Position numbers and translations under genes: made by a program
Shown: in pieces, positions 1 to 13,265 of the stretch
Position numbering within the stretch: position 1 is the stretch's first letter
Layout: the number at the start of each line of letters is the position of its first letter
Source: Klebsormidium nitens
Lineage: Eukaryota > Streptophyta > Klebsormidiophyceae > Klebsormidiales > Klebsormidiaceae
DNA length: 64,000 bases
Assembly (NCBI GenBank): GCA_000708835.1
Contig: DF237065.1
Location: 1 to 64,000 of the forward strand
Direction of reading: 5' to 3'
Notes under the pieces: model-generated
What the model saw: only the letters and a program-made list of their open reading frames with translations
Told to the model about the DNA's origin: nothing
Databases searched by the model: none

Positions 1-1
1 T

Positions 2-274
2 AAGTCCTTCGTCAGCGAATTTAAGAATTCCCTTGCCCAAATTGGCATGCAATCTGCCCGCTACTCCGGGCACTCTTTTCGGCGGGGCGGCGCAACTTTT
101 GCGTTCCAATGTGGCGCCTCCCCGGCCCAAATTAAAGAACAGGGCGATTGAAAATCCTCCGCTTATCTCCTTTACCTCGAGTTCGACGACCCGGCTCGTG
201 CCCGGGTCGCGGCGCTTATGGCGCATTCTATTCTGCTTACGACTTGGCGGTTCCCCGGTCAGCCTCAACACTAG
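2..274 (+). pseudogene. tyrosine recombinase C-terminal fragment (Crypton/DIRS-like), broken
   Basis: Reading from base 2, the frame gives a run with the motif Y-S-G-H-S-F-R-R-G-G-A-T, the H-x-x-R box of tyrosine recombinases. It is followed by Q-x-K-E-Q-G-D, then an in-frame TGA at 149-151, then K-S-S-A-Y-L-L-Y-L, where the nucleophilic Tyr and its hydrophobic context are expected. In eukaryotic tyrosine-recombinase elements the position after G-D/G-x is usually Trp (TGG), so the TGA looks like a single-base nonsense change. The frame ends at TAG 272-274. The 5' part, including the first catalytic Arg, lies outside the window. By family knowledge such enzymes move Crypton, DIRS/Ngaro or related elements by strand exchange. 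I infer a dead or dying mobile element copy. Family assignment is by motif only; the exact element class is unknown. Confidence 0.6.
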
Positions 275-627
275 CATCTCCACCGAGCGAAGCTGAAGAC
301 GAAGAAATCAGCCCGGTTTAGTCTACTAGTGTTAAGGCCGACCAGTTACTTGGAGGGTAGGCTAGTCCTTAGGATCCTTCCAGGGGGTAAATCGAGCGTG
401 TTCGATCAGCCCCTAGTCACCGGATTTATTAAAGGCGGACCCTGCCTATTTCCCCCAGTCGTTCGCAATATTCACGTTCCAGACACGGGCACAAGATTTA
501 GGATTTCCTACCCTTCCTGATCGAAGATTGTGAAGAAAGTCGGACAGGGGGAAGGGTGCCCACCCTTCACTATACCTACGTCAAGCGTCAGATCCATACT
601 GCCGCAGGAGTTCTTGCAGCAGGAATC
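275..627. other. 5' flank of the first gene
   Basis: No gene recognised. The reading frame of the following gene is open upstream of its first ATG back to at least 556, so a 5' exon or an upstream start cannot be excluded. This stretch may include the 3' end of the recombinase element. Confidence 0.4.
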
Positions 628-3600
628 ATGGCAACTTGGGCGCCCATCTCGTTGTCGGGGCCAGAAGAACTGAAGGATATCTTTCCAGGAGTGCGGGGTC
701 TCCAGAAGATCCAGCAGACTCCACAGGAGCAAAGGAACACTGGAGTGCTCCCTGTGATTGGGGCCGACCCGGTTGTGCTCCAGAAGGCTATCAATTTCCT
801 CTTCAGCATCAACAGCAGGATAAAGTCCTCCGTTAGCAGGAGCAACGGCAGGGAGGCCCCCAAAGTCCTCGCTCTCTCAGGGCTGTTGATCGGGATCGTC
901 GAGATTGCAAAGCGGTTGCCTACTGCAGCAAAAGCAAGCGCGACTGCAGACTTGGGACTGGATCAGCCTTTCGCAAGTGCTTTTGCAAACGTTGCTGACC
1001 CCTCCGCAACAACCGCAGCGTGCACGACAGTGTACAAGGAGGGTAGTATGGATCACAACGAGCTTCTGGATGACCAGGCGCGGCTTGCTGCAGTGGAGGG
1101 AGAGGAACACGCCTATGGACCTGGTCCTGCTGCTCCCGCTCCCAAAAAACAGAAGCTCGAAGTCTCCAAAGTCACAGGAAAAGCGAGCACCCAAGAGAGT
1201 TCTCCCTCGAAAGTTAAGCCCGGATCTCGCAGAATGGAGACACCTCCGGAGGCTGGCCCACAGGTTTCCCCACCACCTATGGAGGGCACGGCGGGCGGAT
1301 CGGGAAGCAGAATAAGCCGCCTCTCCAAAGGCGTGTCATATCGTGTGCTCAACTTCGAACAACAATACGAGCATCTTAGGGACGTCTGGTTGTTGAATCA
1401 GTCTTCGTACCAGCCAAATCTTTACTTTACGGCTGTCTTTTCAGGTAAGGAAATCATACCAGCACTTTGCTTGTTTCAGAGCGTGTTTGCTGAGCGGTTT
1501 GCTCTTGTTTCTTGGGGACTTAATAATTTTGACTGATGTTTTTGTTTGACTGACTGACTGTGTTTGTCCACTGCGCGCTACTGCGCCTTAGTCCTTGCAC
1601 TTGCTGCCTTGGTACTAGGGTGTGGTGCACACACTTATATATGAGCTTGTCAAATAGAGCCATTGGATGACCCTGATTGGCTGGCCTGACGTATCTATTT
1701 GTTCTGCAGAGCTCCAACTGGAGCTGGTGGTCAACCTGGAGACGGGTGAAGTTACAGTTCGGCGGGCCGTCTGGGAGGCCAAGGCTAGCCTCCGGCAAGG
1801 GTACCGCAAGAAGATCGACCAGGCCGCAAAAACCGCCGTGTGTGTTTACATAAACAACTTGGCACACGGTGTGGTTATCAAGAACGTATATGTTCTGGTG
1901 GGTGATGACGAGGAAATGGTTGTCGGTAGAACGCCGCTTGCTGCTCCTTTTTGCTATTTGACTTACAAGCAGCTATTGCCGCTCAGCTTGGTGTAGTAGC
2001 TTTGACCATTGTCCTTCTTTGGTGCCCAAGTATTCATGTTTTGTGAACTCCTAACTTTGAACCCATGTTGCCATAAGATTCGATCCGGAAAGTGCCGCCT
2101 TCGTTTTGGTTTGACCTAGCTGGCAGCTTGCGGTAACCCCATTTGCAGTCTGGATTGGCCAGTTTTGTTTCGAAGCAACAGCAGGGACTATGGACACTCC
2201 GCCTTGATCACATGGTAATACTGATCACTTTTCCTTCTTGCTGAGCAGTGCAGTTCACGCCGGAGAATACTGGCTGGGAGCTCGGTTATCACCCGCATGA
2301 GCTGCGGGGGGACATCTTCGTGTCGGAGTTCCTTGAGTTGTCAAAACGGGACCCCAAGAACCCCATGGAGTTCAAGGTAAGCTGGCTACATTCTTTCTCA
2401 GGAAGTCAAGCTCTGCTTGCAATGTGACGCAAATTGGAACTTGGGTGTCAGCAGGGACGGCATACTTACTTTGGGGTTCGCACCGGGCTTCTTGTTTCAG
2501 AACAAAGCAATTTTGGGGCCATTTTTGGGATTGGGACGTGGCATACTCGTACCTGCAGGTCAGAAACTGATTGTGGACGGAAAGATGGCTGCTGGGTATC
2601 AAATACTGTATCATCCAAGAGTAGGGTGTGCCTCAGCTAGTTGCTTTCTGCTTCTGCTCATTCCTCTGCGCAGAGATGGTTGTCCTGCCCACGTGCAGTT
2701 ATCTAACTTCTTGCCTTATGTAAGTCAAGAGTCTCTTAGGACGTTCGGCAACACCAACAAACTCCTCTACTTTTTTCAAGAAGGACTGAGAAAGGAAAAC
2801 CACCATTCGACCATTTCATGCGGGTAAAATCATAGCTCGACATTTGTTTGTTGCAACAACTTCCTCTGTCCCGATCTTTGTTCATCATCGTAAACCCAAC
2901 CTGTGGCTTACATAGAGCAATGTCTGATCTTTGCTTCTTGCATGTGGCAGGCCGGCGACCAACTGTTGAAGGGGGGGACATACATTCTGAAGGCGTTCCT
3001 GGGGGACGCGCTGTCGAAGCTGAGCGTCAAGGAGATGGACGACATCCTGGTAGACATCGAGGTCAGCCAGGTGTTGTCGAGCATCCACCTCATGCAGGAC
3101 GCCTTCAGGGAGGAGGCGCCGTGGTTTGAAGAACCTCTGCATCGCTTGGAGCGGAAGGGAGATGACCAGGCATGCCCTTCATCTTTGGCCCAGTGCTTTC
3201 TTACCGCTTGCCCATGCTCTTCTGTGCGAACCAGCCTGAATTTTGTCAAGGAATTGCCAGCCTGGTTTTCGATCACGGGCTCTGCGAGCGAGATGCTCGA
3301 CATGGCGAGCTTCTGACCCGCAGGAATTCTGCCTGATGAGCTGGGATAAGGGGATTAGGTCAGGGAGTTCCTTGGGGCGGCACCTTGTTGCCCCCTATCC
3401 TATCTGCCATGCCAACTTAATTTTCAATCAGAAGGTTGCACGACAGGGGAGGTCCTGCTCCGGTGTGGCAGTACCCTCTCGTGTCCTGGCTGATGTGTAG
3501 ACATAGATTGTGCAGCGCGTTGCACACGATATCTTCCGTTTGAACCTTCTGTCGAGCAACCTGATGATACTTCAGAATCATAAGGCGTGAGCTAGACAGC

Positions 3601-4849
3601 TATCAGTCTTGGTGATTCAGCTTGCCAAGTTGCTTAAGCTAGCTCAAGAAGAAAGTCTGGTCGCTCACTCGCTTGCTCGCACGTGATCAACCTCTGTGTA
3701 TTGCAGGACGTCCCTCCAGAAGAGCAGTTAGGCAGAGTGACCAGGGGGAAGGTCAAGCGGCAACGAGAGGTGGCGGCCTACGAGAAGATACCTGTCCCAG
3801 TAAGGGCGTCTTTGCTTAATAATTGGCCAGACTTGGATTTTGGGATGCAGCGTCCAAGAGCTTCTGCAGATGCCACTAGTGGCTTGTTCCGTCCTTCTAA
3901 TGCTACTCAAGCTGTGCTTGGATAGAGGCCACAATAAACTGCTAACAGCAGTCGATTAAGGTAAGGGATTTGACCAGTGCCGTCTCCTGTCATGCTCATA
4001 CGTCTCGTATTGACCTTTCCATCGTCTCTCCAGGTCCCACCAAGGCCCCCTCCAATGGACCCCAAGAAGTTTGAATGGAGACGGCTCCTTGAAGAAGGCG
4101 ACCGGTATGAAGCGGTAGGGAAAGAGGTGCGGCGGCGCGGACAAGACCTTCAAAGGCAAAGGTACGTTTCCTTGAGTGCTCATCGGAGCCCTTGCTCGAG
4201 GTTGGCAAACGTCTGGAACAGGATCGACCTTGGTAGAAACACGGGTAGAACCTCGAATGATGTGCAGCAATATTGAGGTAACCTTCTACAGTCAGGAGTT
4301 TAAGCACACATCTACATGTCTGCCAAGACCTTTCTTCACACCGTCTCCAGAGCTACGAGTTGGGGCCTAACCAGACTGAGGAGCGAAAACTCGGCGGCAG
4401 CCTGGGGTCCACCTTCGAGTCAAGTGGTTTTCTTGTTTGGATATGTTTACGGAAGTGCCCAACGCAGGTGTGACCTGCAGAGCATGAGGAGAAACGTGGC
4501 GGGCTCTACCACTCATCGGGTAGCATGAAGACTAATCTTCGGAGTTTTTTGCGGCAAGGAAGCATCTGATTCTGTGAAGTTCAGCATTGGAAGCTCCTCA
4601 TCGGGAACTCAGCCAGGAGATATCTCTCAACGATGAGTTTATGCAGTATTCAGGAATGTCATGGCGGACGCAGTCAGTTTCGGAGTTTGCCGAGTACGTA
4701 TTACTACATCTTATTGCTCTCGTTATAACGTCGAGATGGTCGGAGACGGCTTGGTTGAGGAAGCTCCATACCTTATTTGCAGGCTGGAGGAGATTGCGAG
4801 AATAAGGAAGATGCAGGAGGACGAGCTGGCCGAGATCAACAAGTCCTGA
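628..4849 (+). CDS. unrecognised 7-exon gene, about 555 aa
   Basis: Exons by frame and splice consensus: 628-1444, 1710-1925, 2249-2376, 2951-3169, 3707-3799, 4034-4161, 4783-4849 (TGA). Intron phases join cleanly to about 555 residues. The start is the first ATG in a frame that is open farther upstream. The N-terminal third is low-complexity and Ala/Pro/Ser-rich, with a basic P-K-K-Q-K stretch near residue 172 that could be a nuclear signal. The middle (exons 2-4) is compact and mixed hydrophobic/charged, like a folded domain. The C-terminus (exons 5-7) is strongly charged (K/R/E) and probably helical. Intron 4 appears to use a GC donor (CAG|GCATGC), which is needed to keep frame. No catalytic motif, signal peptide or membrane helix is evident. 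I do not recognise the family. Exons 2-7 are convincing; the first exon's start is less so. Confidence 0.6.
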
Positions 4850-6234
4850 TCAGGTAACTGGTGCTCGGACAAATGCAGCAAATGGAACCGACTTCTGCCC
4901 GGAAAAACCATGCACATGCCAAGTGTTTAAAGGATGCATGTAATCAGCATTGAGTTTATCAACCAAGAGCGTGTACAGTGTGCAATCAAGGTCATGTACT
5001 ATAGCCGTTGACATTTTCTCTTTGGACGCATGCCACAGTAAAGTCACCTTCGTCTTCTTCCTTGCAGGTGACACTATGGGTATGCTAGGGCAGGGTGGTT
5101 CGTTAGGGCGCTAGAAGGTTAGGTGGTCCCACTATGTCATAGGGCCGTTCAGTGGGCACGATTCGGTTGCAAATCTGGCCAATCACGTGCAAACTAGTCA
5201 TCCATTGGGTCACCTGATGAAGGACTTGTCGTATGAAACTTTGTACACATGGAAGTATGATTCAGGACGTGAACTTCTGATCTTGTTGAGACCACTTGGA
5301 ATATTATAGATCAGTTGAGAGGTTGATCGGAAACATCAGTGCATGCTGCACATATGTATGCAACTACTATATTTTTTGAAAGGTCCGAAATTGCCGCCTA
5401 ATCTGTCATGGCCTGCCCGCTGCATGGCCGCCTAGTTGACTGCATCCGATAGCACTACGGCTCGAATACGCCGCTGTGATGGTCCAATTGGAACATGCTG
5501 CAGAACTTAGCATGCACTTGACTTTCTGCAGTCGGAATACACATGTAAATACTTGCGTGCCAGACACTGGGCAACCTGCCGCCCATATCGTTTGGGACTC
5601 GCCGGGTGCCAGACATATTGTTGCGGCAGCTAAGCTACTTAAGACTTATATGCATTATTGCTCCCTTGACAGGGAACATGTCAAAGTCGAAACCCGTGCC
5701 CGTTAAGCACGGCTAGTGATCTAGTGAGGCTAAACTAGGCGGCTACCCTCTGCAGCATTGCCGTGCTACTTTGACATTGAGATCGACTTTACAGCAACAA
5801 ATTGGACAAAGACATGGGCAGGATTGCAGACATCCGTTTCCCGCCCTATTCCGCAGGTCAAAGCTGTGCTACGTACACGTGGAACCTTTAAACCGGATGT
5901 GACGGGCCGCAAATAGAATTTGGTCTTTATCCTTCGCACTTGGTGAACTTCAAGGTCTCTCGCGGTCGAAGCGGCAGGTTTGCTTCGCTTCGCACGAGTG
6001 CAGCTTTCGTCCGGTTGACGAGCTCAACATGTTCCCTGCAAACATAAACGTTACACATTCAGAATGTGTACAACAGCCAGGAACACGTGAAAGTGATCGA
6101 GCTCGCGAAGCTCTAGGGAGTAATCAGCATATGCTTGCATATGGGTAACTCCCGAAAGATGTTAGAACCAGCCTTGATCTATGAACAGCTCCTGAGGTTT
6201 CTGAAAAAGGCGACAGTACCCAGATTGCTGGCTC
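4850..6234. other. convergent intergenic region
   Basis: This lies between the 3' end of the first gene and the probable 3' end of the minus-strand IQ-motif gene. No exon-like GC-rich stretch or open frame with splice sites was recognised. It may hold the 3' UTRs of both genes, and a further small 3' exon of the minus-strand gene is possible. Confidence 0.35.
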
Positions 6235-9200
6235 CTATTTGCAGCTCGCATCCCCGATTCGGATCATCCCGTCTGAAACCAGGTTCGCAACCCGGTCATT
6301 CCTATCAACGGGGTCTTGTGCTCTTAAAACGACGACACGGTACCTGGCCGCTTTCAGGTCAGCCGCCGCCAGGTGATTGCCCATCTTTCGGAACTCCCCA
6401 CCCAACGCGATCGCGAACGCGCGCTCGGCCGTCTTCCGCTGCGCGAGCTGCGCGCGCGCGGACCTGCGCTTCCGGGCCGCGCGCTCCTCCGCCTCGCTGA
6501 TCTGCCGACACGTGGCGGCCTCCGCGCGCAAGTGCACGCGCTCCTTGGCAGCGACTTTGGCGATCGCCTGGAAGCCCGAAAAAAAACAACTAATATTTCG
6601 ACTCCAGTTTTCCGCGTCTTCTTTTACTACGTTGGTAACCCGCCTATGAAAGGTAATCGTGCAGCCGCAAAACACATCGCTGGCGCCGGTTCAGAGCACC
6701 CCGCGTTTATAAGTAACGTTTGGAGGTCGGGGTTCTGTCGTCCATATTTTCTAGGCGGTTCTTGACTTTTGCTGTTTATGAATAAAGGTGAACCGAGACG
6801 GCCGCAATATCCACGTAAAGGGAGAGACGTATTGCGTCCATTCTGGCCTGTGTCCTGCTTTGTTTGATTTAGAGAGCTTTTGAGAGTAGCCGGATCTTCT
6901 ACTGCTTAGAAGGTTTTCATTGTCACCTTCAAAGTAGCGTTATGTTTTTTCAGTCACATCCTTATAAACCCGCTTACGAAGCGACCCACGAGAGGGGATG
7001 CGGACTACCAGAGACGCTGATGTTCAAAAGCCGGAAGCCCTGTGCTTTTGCGGACCTAGCAGAAGGACGGTTTATGAGTAGAAAAACACTGCAGCACCGA
7101 ACTCGCAATCTGAGAGAGGTACTCCAACCACCGCGCGCGCACCTGCGCGTGCCGGGCGACCCGCTCCCTCATCTCCCCTCTCAGCCGCGTCGCCTCCAGG
7201 CGGCTCTCCTCGGCCCTCATCCTCTTGCGCTCTTCCTCCTCCGCCCAAGCGCGCGCGGCGCGCGCGAGCAGCTGGGCTTCCGTTTCCGCGCTCACAATGG
7301 GGCGCGCGAAGAGGCCCGTTTGAGTGGTGCGTAAGAGGCCCGTGAGCGCGTGCGCGCTCGCGCGCAGGGAGGCGGAGGTCACGGCGCGCACTTCCGCACG
7401 CCAGAGCCGTTCCCTGTAAAACCATAGAGAATCTATCGTTTGTCATCAAGCGTGACAAGTCTTTATTCTTAGCCCGCTTCTGTCGTTGAGTACGTCTCTC
7501 GAGAAAGTGGTGTATGCATGTGAGTTGCGGCGAAATGAGCTCTACATCAGAAGTACCTTGGTCGGAAAATGTTCTTCCTTCCAGGGGATTTGTAGAACAG
7601 CACCTGTCTCGAGGTGAACACGATGATCCAGCGCAGGGCACTCTTGATTCTGTGCGGAAAACCTTTTATTCAGAAGAAGACCTTTAAAAGCAAGAGTGAC
7701 ACCCACCTCTCCCACCGCGTCTTCAGCGTCCGTAACGCGTTCGCGCGCTGTGCGTTTTCGTCCGCAATCGTGTCCCTTGTGATCGCTGGCGCGTCAGTCA
7801 GGGTCTGCTGTCCGAATAGTCTCAGCCTTCGGGTGTCGGGATCCGGTTTGCCGCTGCGCCCCGGTTCTTGTAACAACTGCGACAATAGCAAGGAGCGTTT
7901 GGCTTCAATCCAGAATCGGTGAATATACTGTTAGGAGTAGATTAGGGTGCTCGGAGCCTGCCTGAGCCCTCGTCAAATGCTTTGGGTTTACGGCAAATCA
8001 TGACGACAACGGGTGAACGGCTGCTTCCACTGACATGCCGCTACTGGGTGACCATGCGGTATCGATGTAGTCGTATGTTTTGCAAACGGGTTCAAGACGT
8101 CCTTGTAGCACTTGATACCCCTCTATTAATGACTCTTTTGCTTCTTCAACGCTCGAAGCCTCTTTACGTGAGTAGACCTTTGAGAACCTCAGGGTGCTGT
8201 TCCCAAAAAATGACGCTTGGGGTCGCTTTGACTTTCACCCGTTTCGACTGTGCTTTATCATTTATACGGCAATTCGGAAATCTGGTGCAAATCCTCCCTC
8301 GATTGGAGGACGTGAGCGAATAAAAAGTGGAATCGACGGAAAGACACTGTTGATGCAGCTGTCAGGATCTTTCCACTAATCATCGTTAAACCCACCAGTT
8401 CCCGCAGCCTCGTGTATCAGTGCTCCCCTTTGTCCTGAAAAAGCGTGGAATAACACGTACTGTTGGATAACCCACCTCTTCGATGCGCCCCATTGCCAAG
8501 TCCAGCCAATTCAGTCCTTTCCCGTGGACCCACAAGTCTTTGCGGACCAGCCCATAGACCGCGGCCCACTCGCGCGCGCGCAGGGTATCCACGGACATGC
8601 TCAGTAGCGTGTCCGCAACTTCCTCGACCGTCCGGTGTTCCGTTCCGCCCGCTTCCGCTCTGTTCAGCTCCGTTCCGTCCGCTTCCGTTCCGTACGGTTT
8701 CCAGGGCGAGGCTTCGTCGAAAAAGCCTTCACTTTCGGCGGAGGATTTGGCGGCGGTGGGGATGGGCGAGTGGGCAGCATAGGCGGGGCTCGGGTCATGG
8801 AAAGGCGCCGTCTGCTTATTGGGCGGAGCGGCGGAAACGAGCCGCACGCCGCACCCTTCCTGTGAGGACACGTGTTAAGGACCTCATTATCGTCAGTCGT
8901 TCTGTGGAGCAGTACGTCTGCGTCTGCTAGTCATAAACAAGTGCGAATTCTTTCGATAAAGATGCGTGAGAAGCAGCTTCCAAGGAACGCTCAGCTAAAG
9001 AGGCTTTACGAATTTAGAACAAGGCGGAGTTGCACCGAAGGGCTCGCAAGCAAAAGACGCCCCTGACGGGCGGCAATATGGAATCCTTTTACCTTGAGAT
9101 TGTACGTGAGCGCATAAAGCAGAACCGCCCGCCTCTGCGCCTCTTCCTTACTGTCGAAGCGCAACAGCTTCACGATCCGCCTCCCTTTTTCGACGTCGAA

Positions 9201-12200
9201 AGGCGACGCTCCAGCGCTTCGCCCGGTTCTCGGCTCTCCGAGTATTCGTTTCTCCTTATCTATAGGTGAACCGGCGGCCGTCGCTTTTCTTTTTGGTGGC
9301 GTTCCCTTAGTCGACGCCCCAGTCATAGGCCGCCAGAAAATTTCAATAAGCGTTCCCCTCTCGTCAGCTGTAGGCAAATCGGCCCCAGTGTTGGTTCTCT
9401 TTGGTGGAGTTTCGACAGCCGTCGCCCCGGTCATAGGCCGCCGCACGCTCCCAATAAGCGCTGACGTGGACTCTCGGAGTGGCAACACATTATCATACAG
9501 CTGCCCGTTTTCGTACAGCACGTGGCTCCTCGGGATGACGTCACCATTCTCCTGCACGACTTCGGGGCGTTCCGCCGGAAAAGACGCATTGGTTCCGGTC
9601 GTCGGGCGGAAGCCCCACTCCTCGGGCCGCGCCGAGAAGCGCGGGCGGGTGGAAACGTCGAAAGCGTGGGGGCTCCCGGGGGATCCCTCCGGCAGTTTTC
9701 CGGGGGATCCCTCTGGGGGCCCTGTAGCGGTACTGACTTTGCTCTGACCCAGCACGGAAGCGAGCCCCTCTTGTTTCACCCCTTCTGTTAACAGGGCCTC
9801 TAATGGTTTTGATTCAGCCTCAGACGGATCAATCTCGCGGGTTGGAAAGTTGACCCCTAGCCACCGCGGGAAAGGCGCCTTTCGGAAGGGCAGGGTGAAG
9901 TGGTGTAAATGCAATCGGGCGCCGGCCGCGAAGGTGAAGCGGATCTTCTGCTCAGGCAGGACGGGGCGTATTCTCATCTCTGAGTGCCTGCATGTGGGTA
10001 GGCCATTGCCGTATAAGAAGCGACATCTGACTCTGGATGAGTCGTGAAATTGATGCTATCCAGGGACTCGTCTTAAGAAACAAAGACAACGCGTTAAATT
10101 GAACATATTTTTCTGAATGATTCAAAGGGCGCGGTAAGTTGGCGATGGAACTTAAGATTCTTAACTCGCTTTTGAAGTTGTGTCGGCCCTGAAAGAGGTA
10201 AGGTCATTATTACTACTTCGATCCAACATCTGTGCGAGTCAGAAATACGGCTAACGAACGGCGCGAAACGACACACGAAGCAGACCGTCCCAATATCCTC
10301 TGTGAAAGCAGCTCCTCCACGATCCGTCTCGCGCTACCGCAATTAGAGCAAACAACGCACGCGCATCTGCCATCCACCAATATGCTCCGCTTTCATGTAA
10401 TGAAGGCCACTTCCCAAAAAGCAATCGTTATTCTACATTGTTAAATCATTTAAAAAGAAGGCCGTTTCACATTTTATACAACCATCATTTTAAAGCTGAA
10501 GCCATTCAGAAGAAGACAACAAACATCCACCTGAGCATGCGCGCGTGCTCCGCGAGGCTCATCGCCAGCGTCTCGTGCGCGGCCTGCGCGGCGACCTCGC
10601 GCAGCTGGCGCAGCAGCGCGCAACGCGCGCGCAGCAGAAACGCGCGCCAGTAGCGCTGCACGCACACCGCCGCGCGGCGCTCCAGAACTTGCCGGTGGAG
10701 GCTGACCGGGAGGCGCGCGCGGCCGCGGACGGCGCGCCAGGCGGCCTGCGCGGCGACGTCCGATGAAGAGGTGGGTTTGGGTTTGAGTTTAGTGCTAAAG
10801 AGCTGGGTGATGAGCATGCCTAAAGAAGTCCAAACTTTGCGGCTGGCTTCAGAGTTCCGCTCCTTCCATTATATCGAAGTGAATCAGTATTTTGCTCTAT
10901 CGGTGCGCCTACATGTCCTTTTTCGTTGGGCAATGTCCCGCCAGCCATGCGGAAACAGCCGTAACGCGCCGGGGAGTAGAGCTCGTAGTCAATCATCCGT
11001 AGAGCGGCAGATCCGTTTTGCGAGCGAGATTCTGGGGTTTTAGCAATTTCAGACTTGGGCGGTACGTCCTATGAGGATGGATTTCGATCAGAAACAACGA
11101 AATTGTACAAAGTCAGATCGGCATCAAGAGACAAATAAGTAGCCCGCCTCACCTGAATGGAACACGCCGCAGCAACCGTTCTCACAGTCTCCTCGCAGAA
11201 GGCCGTTAATGGGCATTCGCAGTACCGCTCGGCGCAGGGTATTCGGACGCCGGACGGAAGAAGAGCCGCCTTCTCGACCGTCCGATCTTCGTGGTTGAAC
11301 AGCGTGATGAGGTCACTGAAGGCGGCCAGTGCGGCTTGGCTGGGGAGAGTTATCCGCACAAGAGATGCGTCTGCAAAGAGCCAGGAGAGCGGATTCGGAT
11401 GGAGAAACGGAACGCAAAGATGGTCGAAAGTCTGATGTCGCCGCAAAAGTGCTCAGGGGATGGTCGGGCTGTGCGATACATAAAAACAGTGGAAGAAAAT
11501 TCGGGCAAGGATTCGCGTCAGCTAGAGCCGCTTATTTGGGTAGAGGATCTCGCACAAGGTGTGTGGCTGCACAGAGCCGAGAGAGCGGAATTGGGGACAT
11601 AACCGCGACGGAAATCTGGGTTCCGGAATCGTTTGATCAGAGGGACGCCGGACTGTGCACAGGGAAATGGTCGACCTCTGCGGCTTTGAAGCATTGAAAA
11701 GCCCAGTCCTGACCACTAGCCACGCACTTTCATCATTCCCCTGAAGCTGGTAGGAGTTTTGTTTTCTTCGCCGGATGCTTACTCATCCCCACTGATGTGC
11801 CGAGAAAGTGCTCCATACATCGGGGAATTGACCTGACTGATGATCAGGAAATGAAACGACATTCCACAGCCGTTCGTTTCGCAATCACCCCTTGCTTTGA
11901 GAATACACCTCGCAAAGTCCTTCAAGAACGTCGCCGAGAAATGTCGTGAGTGAATGACAACCAAGAAGGCAGCCAAGATTCGCTGTAGCTTTGTAGATGG
12001 GTGCACCTCTCTCTTTCCGCTCTCTCCCGGCCAGCCTTCGTAGTTCCGCCCGTTCGTATGGTAGCAGGCAGCAGCCGCGGCGCCGGAGCAGGCGTATGTC
12101 GACGGAATGAGCGGTTTGCACCTGCAGAGAACGTGCACGAAGGTCTTAAACGCGTACGGGATTTTAGAACACTTTTTCCGAAAGGCAAAGTATCAGTTCA

Positions 12201-13265
12201 CCGTTGACTCGAAGAGCGCTTGTTACATAAGGCAGTCTTCAAGGCCACCATTTGATCGCAAAGCGAGATATCGAATCAAATACCTGGGTGGACTCGAAGC
12301 GCGGTCCACGTATGAGCAACCAGTGTCCGTGCGCGTGTCACAGTGACATCGCATGCTTCGCCGTTACTAGACGATCTTGTCCTGTCACGAACACAGGTTC
12401 ACATTCTGCTTGGATGGTCGTCACAATCTACAGAGATTTTCTTGGAAGGTGTTGGTTATCATAAATATCTCTGGTTTTGCGACCATTCGTGGGTTTGGGC
12501 TCCAAGAGGGAACTTTGTAGCTGGTGGCTTTCATTCTACGTTGGAAAGCCAGCTTGTAACTCGAAGGAAGAGGCCGTGCTTTGCCGCACCTGGGGTGCAA
12601 ATCGAAGGAACGCCTTTGCTTGTCCGATTGGCGATGTGCGGAGAACCAGCCCGGGCGCAGCGGAAGACTCGCTGAAGCCGCTCAGCGCATCGCCGTTCAG
12701 GTCTCTGCAAAGTGTGGAATCAATCACGAACTTGGTTACAGAACTACTTCGAATCGAATGTTGCAGCTGTTGCTGCTTTACTGGGGGGACTCTCATTCAC
12801 GAAACGATAATCCTTCAGACGTTTGGCATACAGATGAGTACGAGTATTCGAAGGATCCAGTAAGTTGGAACAGCTAGGAAAGCTCGAAACAGCATAGATT
12901 GCACCCCACCAGGGTTAGCAAACGCGGCCAGAGCTCGTTTCATGCATTAAAGAGGGTATATGCATCCACGGAAAGTGATAGAGAAGATTGATTGGTATCT
13001 CAGCTCACATCCAGTCTGCAGGGAGCCGGTACAGCTTCAGCCGCGTCGACTCAAACGTACACTCCTTAGAAGTCTCCCCCACTTCGTTGCATGCTTCCTG
13101 CAAGATCTGCTGCGCAACAGCAACCTGACCAGCTGCCACGTAGACTCTCCGGTTAGGCACTCTGGTTTCCGCATTGCTTGCACGCCGTTCTCTTGAGCCG
13201 GGATTGCTGATTTCTCGAATTTCTGGAGCGTCAAACTCGAGCTTCTCTACCAAGAGACGGGCCAT
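6235..13265 (-). CDS. IQ-motif, coiled-coil protein of unknown function, about 1058 aa
   Basis: Exons in transcription order: 13265-13009 (ATG), 12704-12590, 12121-11909, 11431-11153, 10745-10531, 9987-9093, 8859-8476, 7876-7707, 7413-7098, 6567-6235. Phases agree throughout. The last exon may instead splice at 6344 (CAG|GTACCG) into an unseen exon, because GC content drops sharply there. Near residues 316-326 the sequence V-Q-R-Y-W-R-A-F-L-L-R fits the IQ motif (IQxxxRGxxxR with A for G), a calmodulin or EF-hand light-chain binding site. Residues 360-660 are long, Pro/Thr/Glu-rich and likely disordered, with an internal repeat around R-P-M-T-G-A. The C-terminal 300 residues are Ala/Arg/Glu-rich and probably coiled coil. 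The gene is head-to-head with CFAP99, which suggests, but does not show, a flagellar role. I do not recognise an orthologue. Confidence 0.6.
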
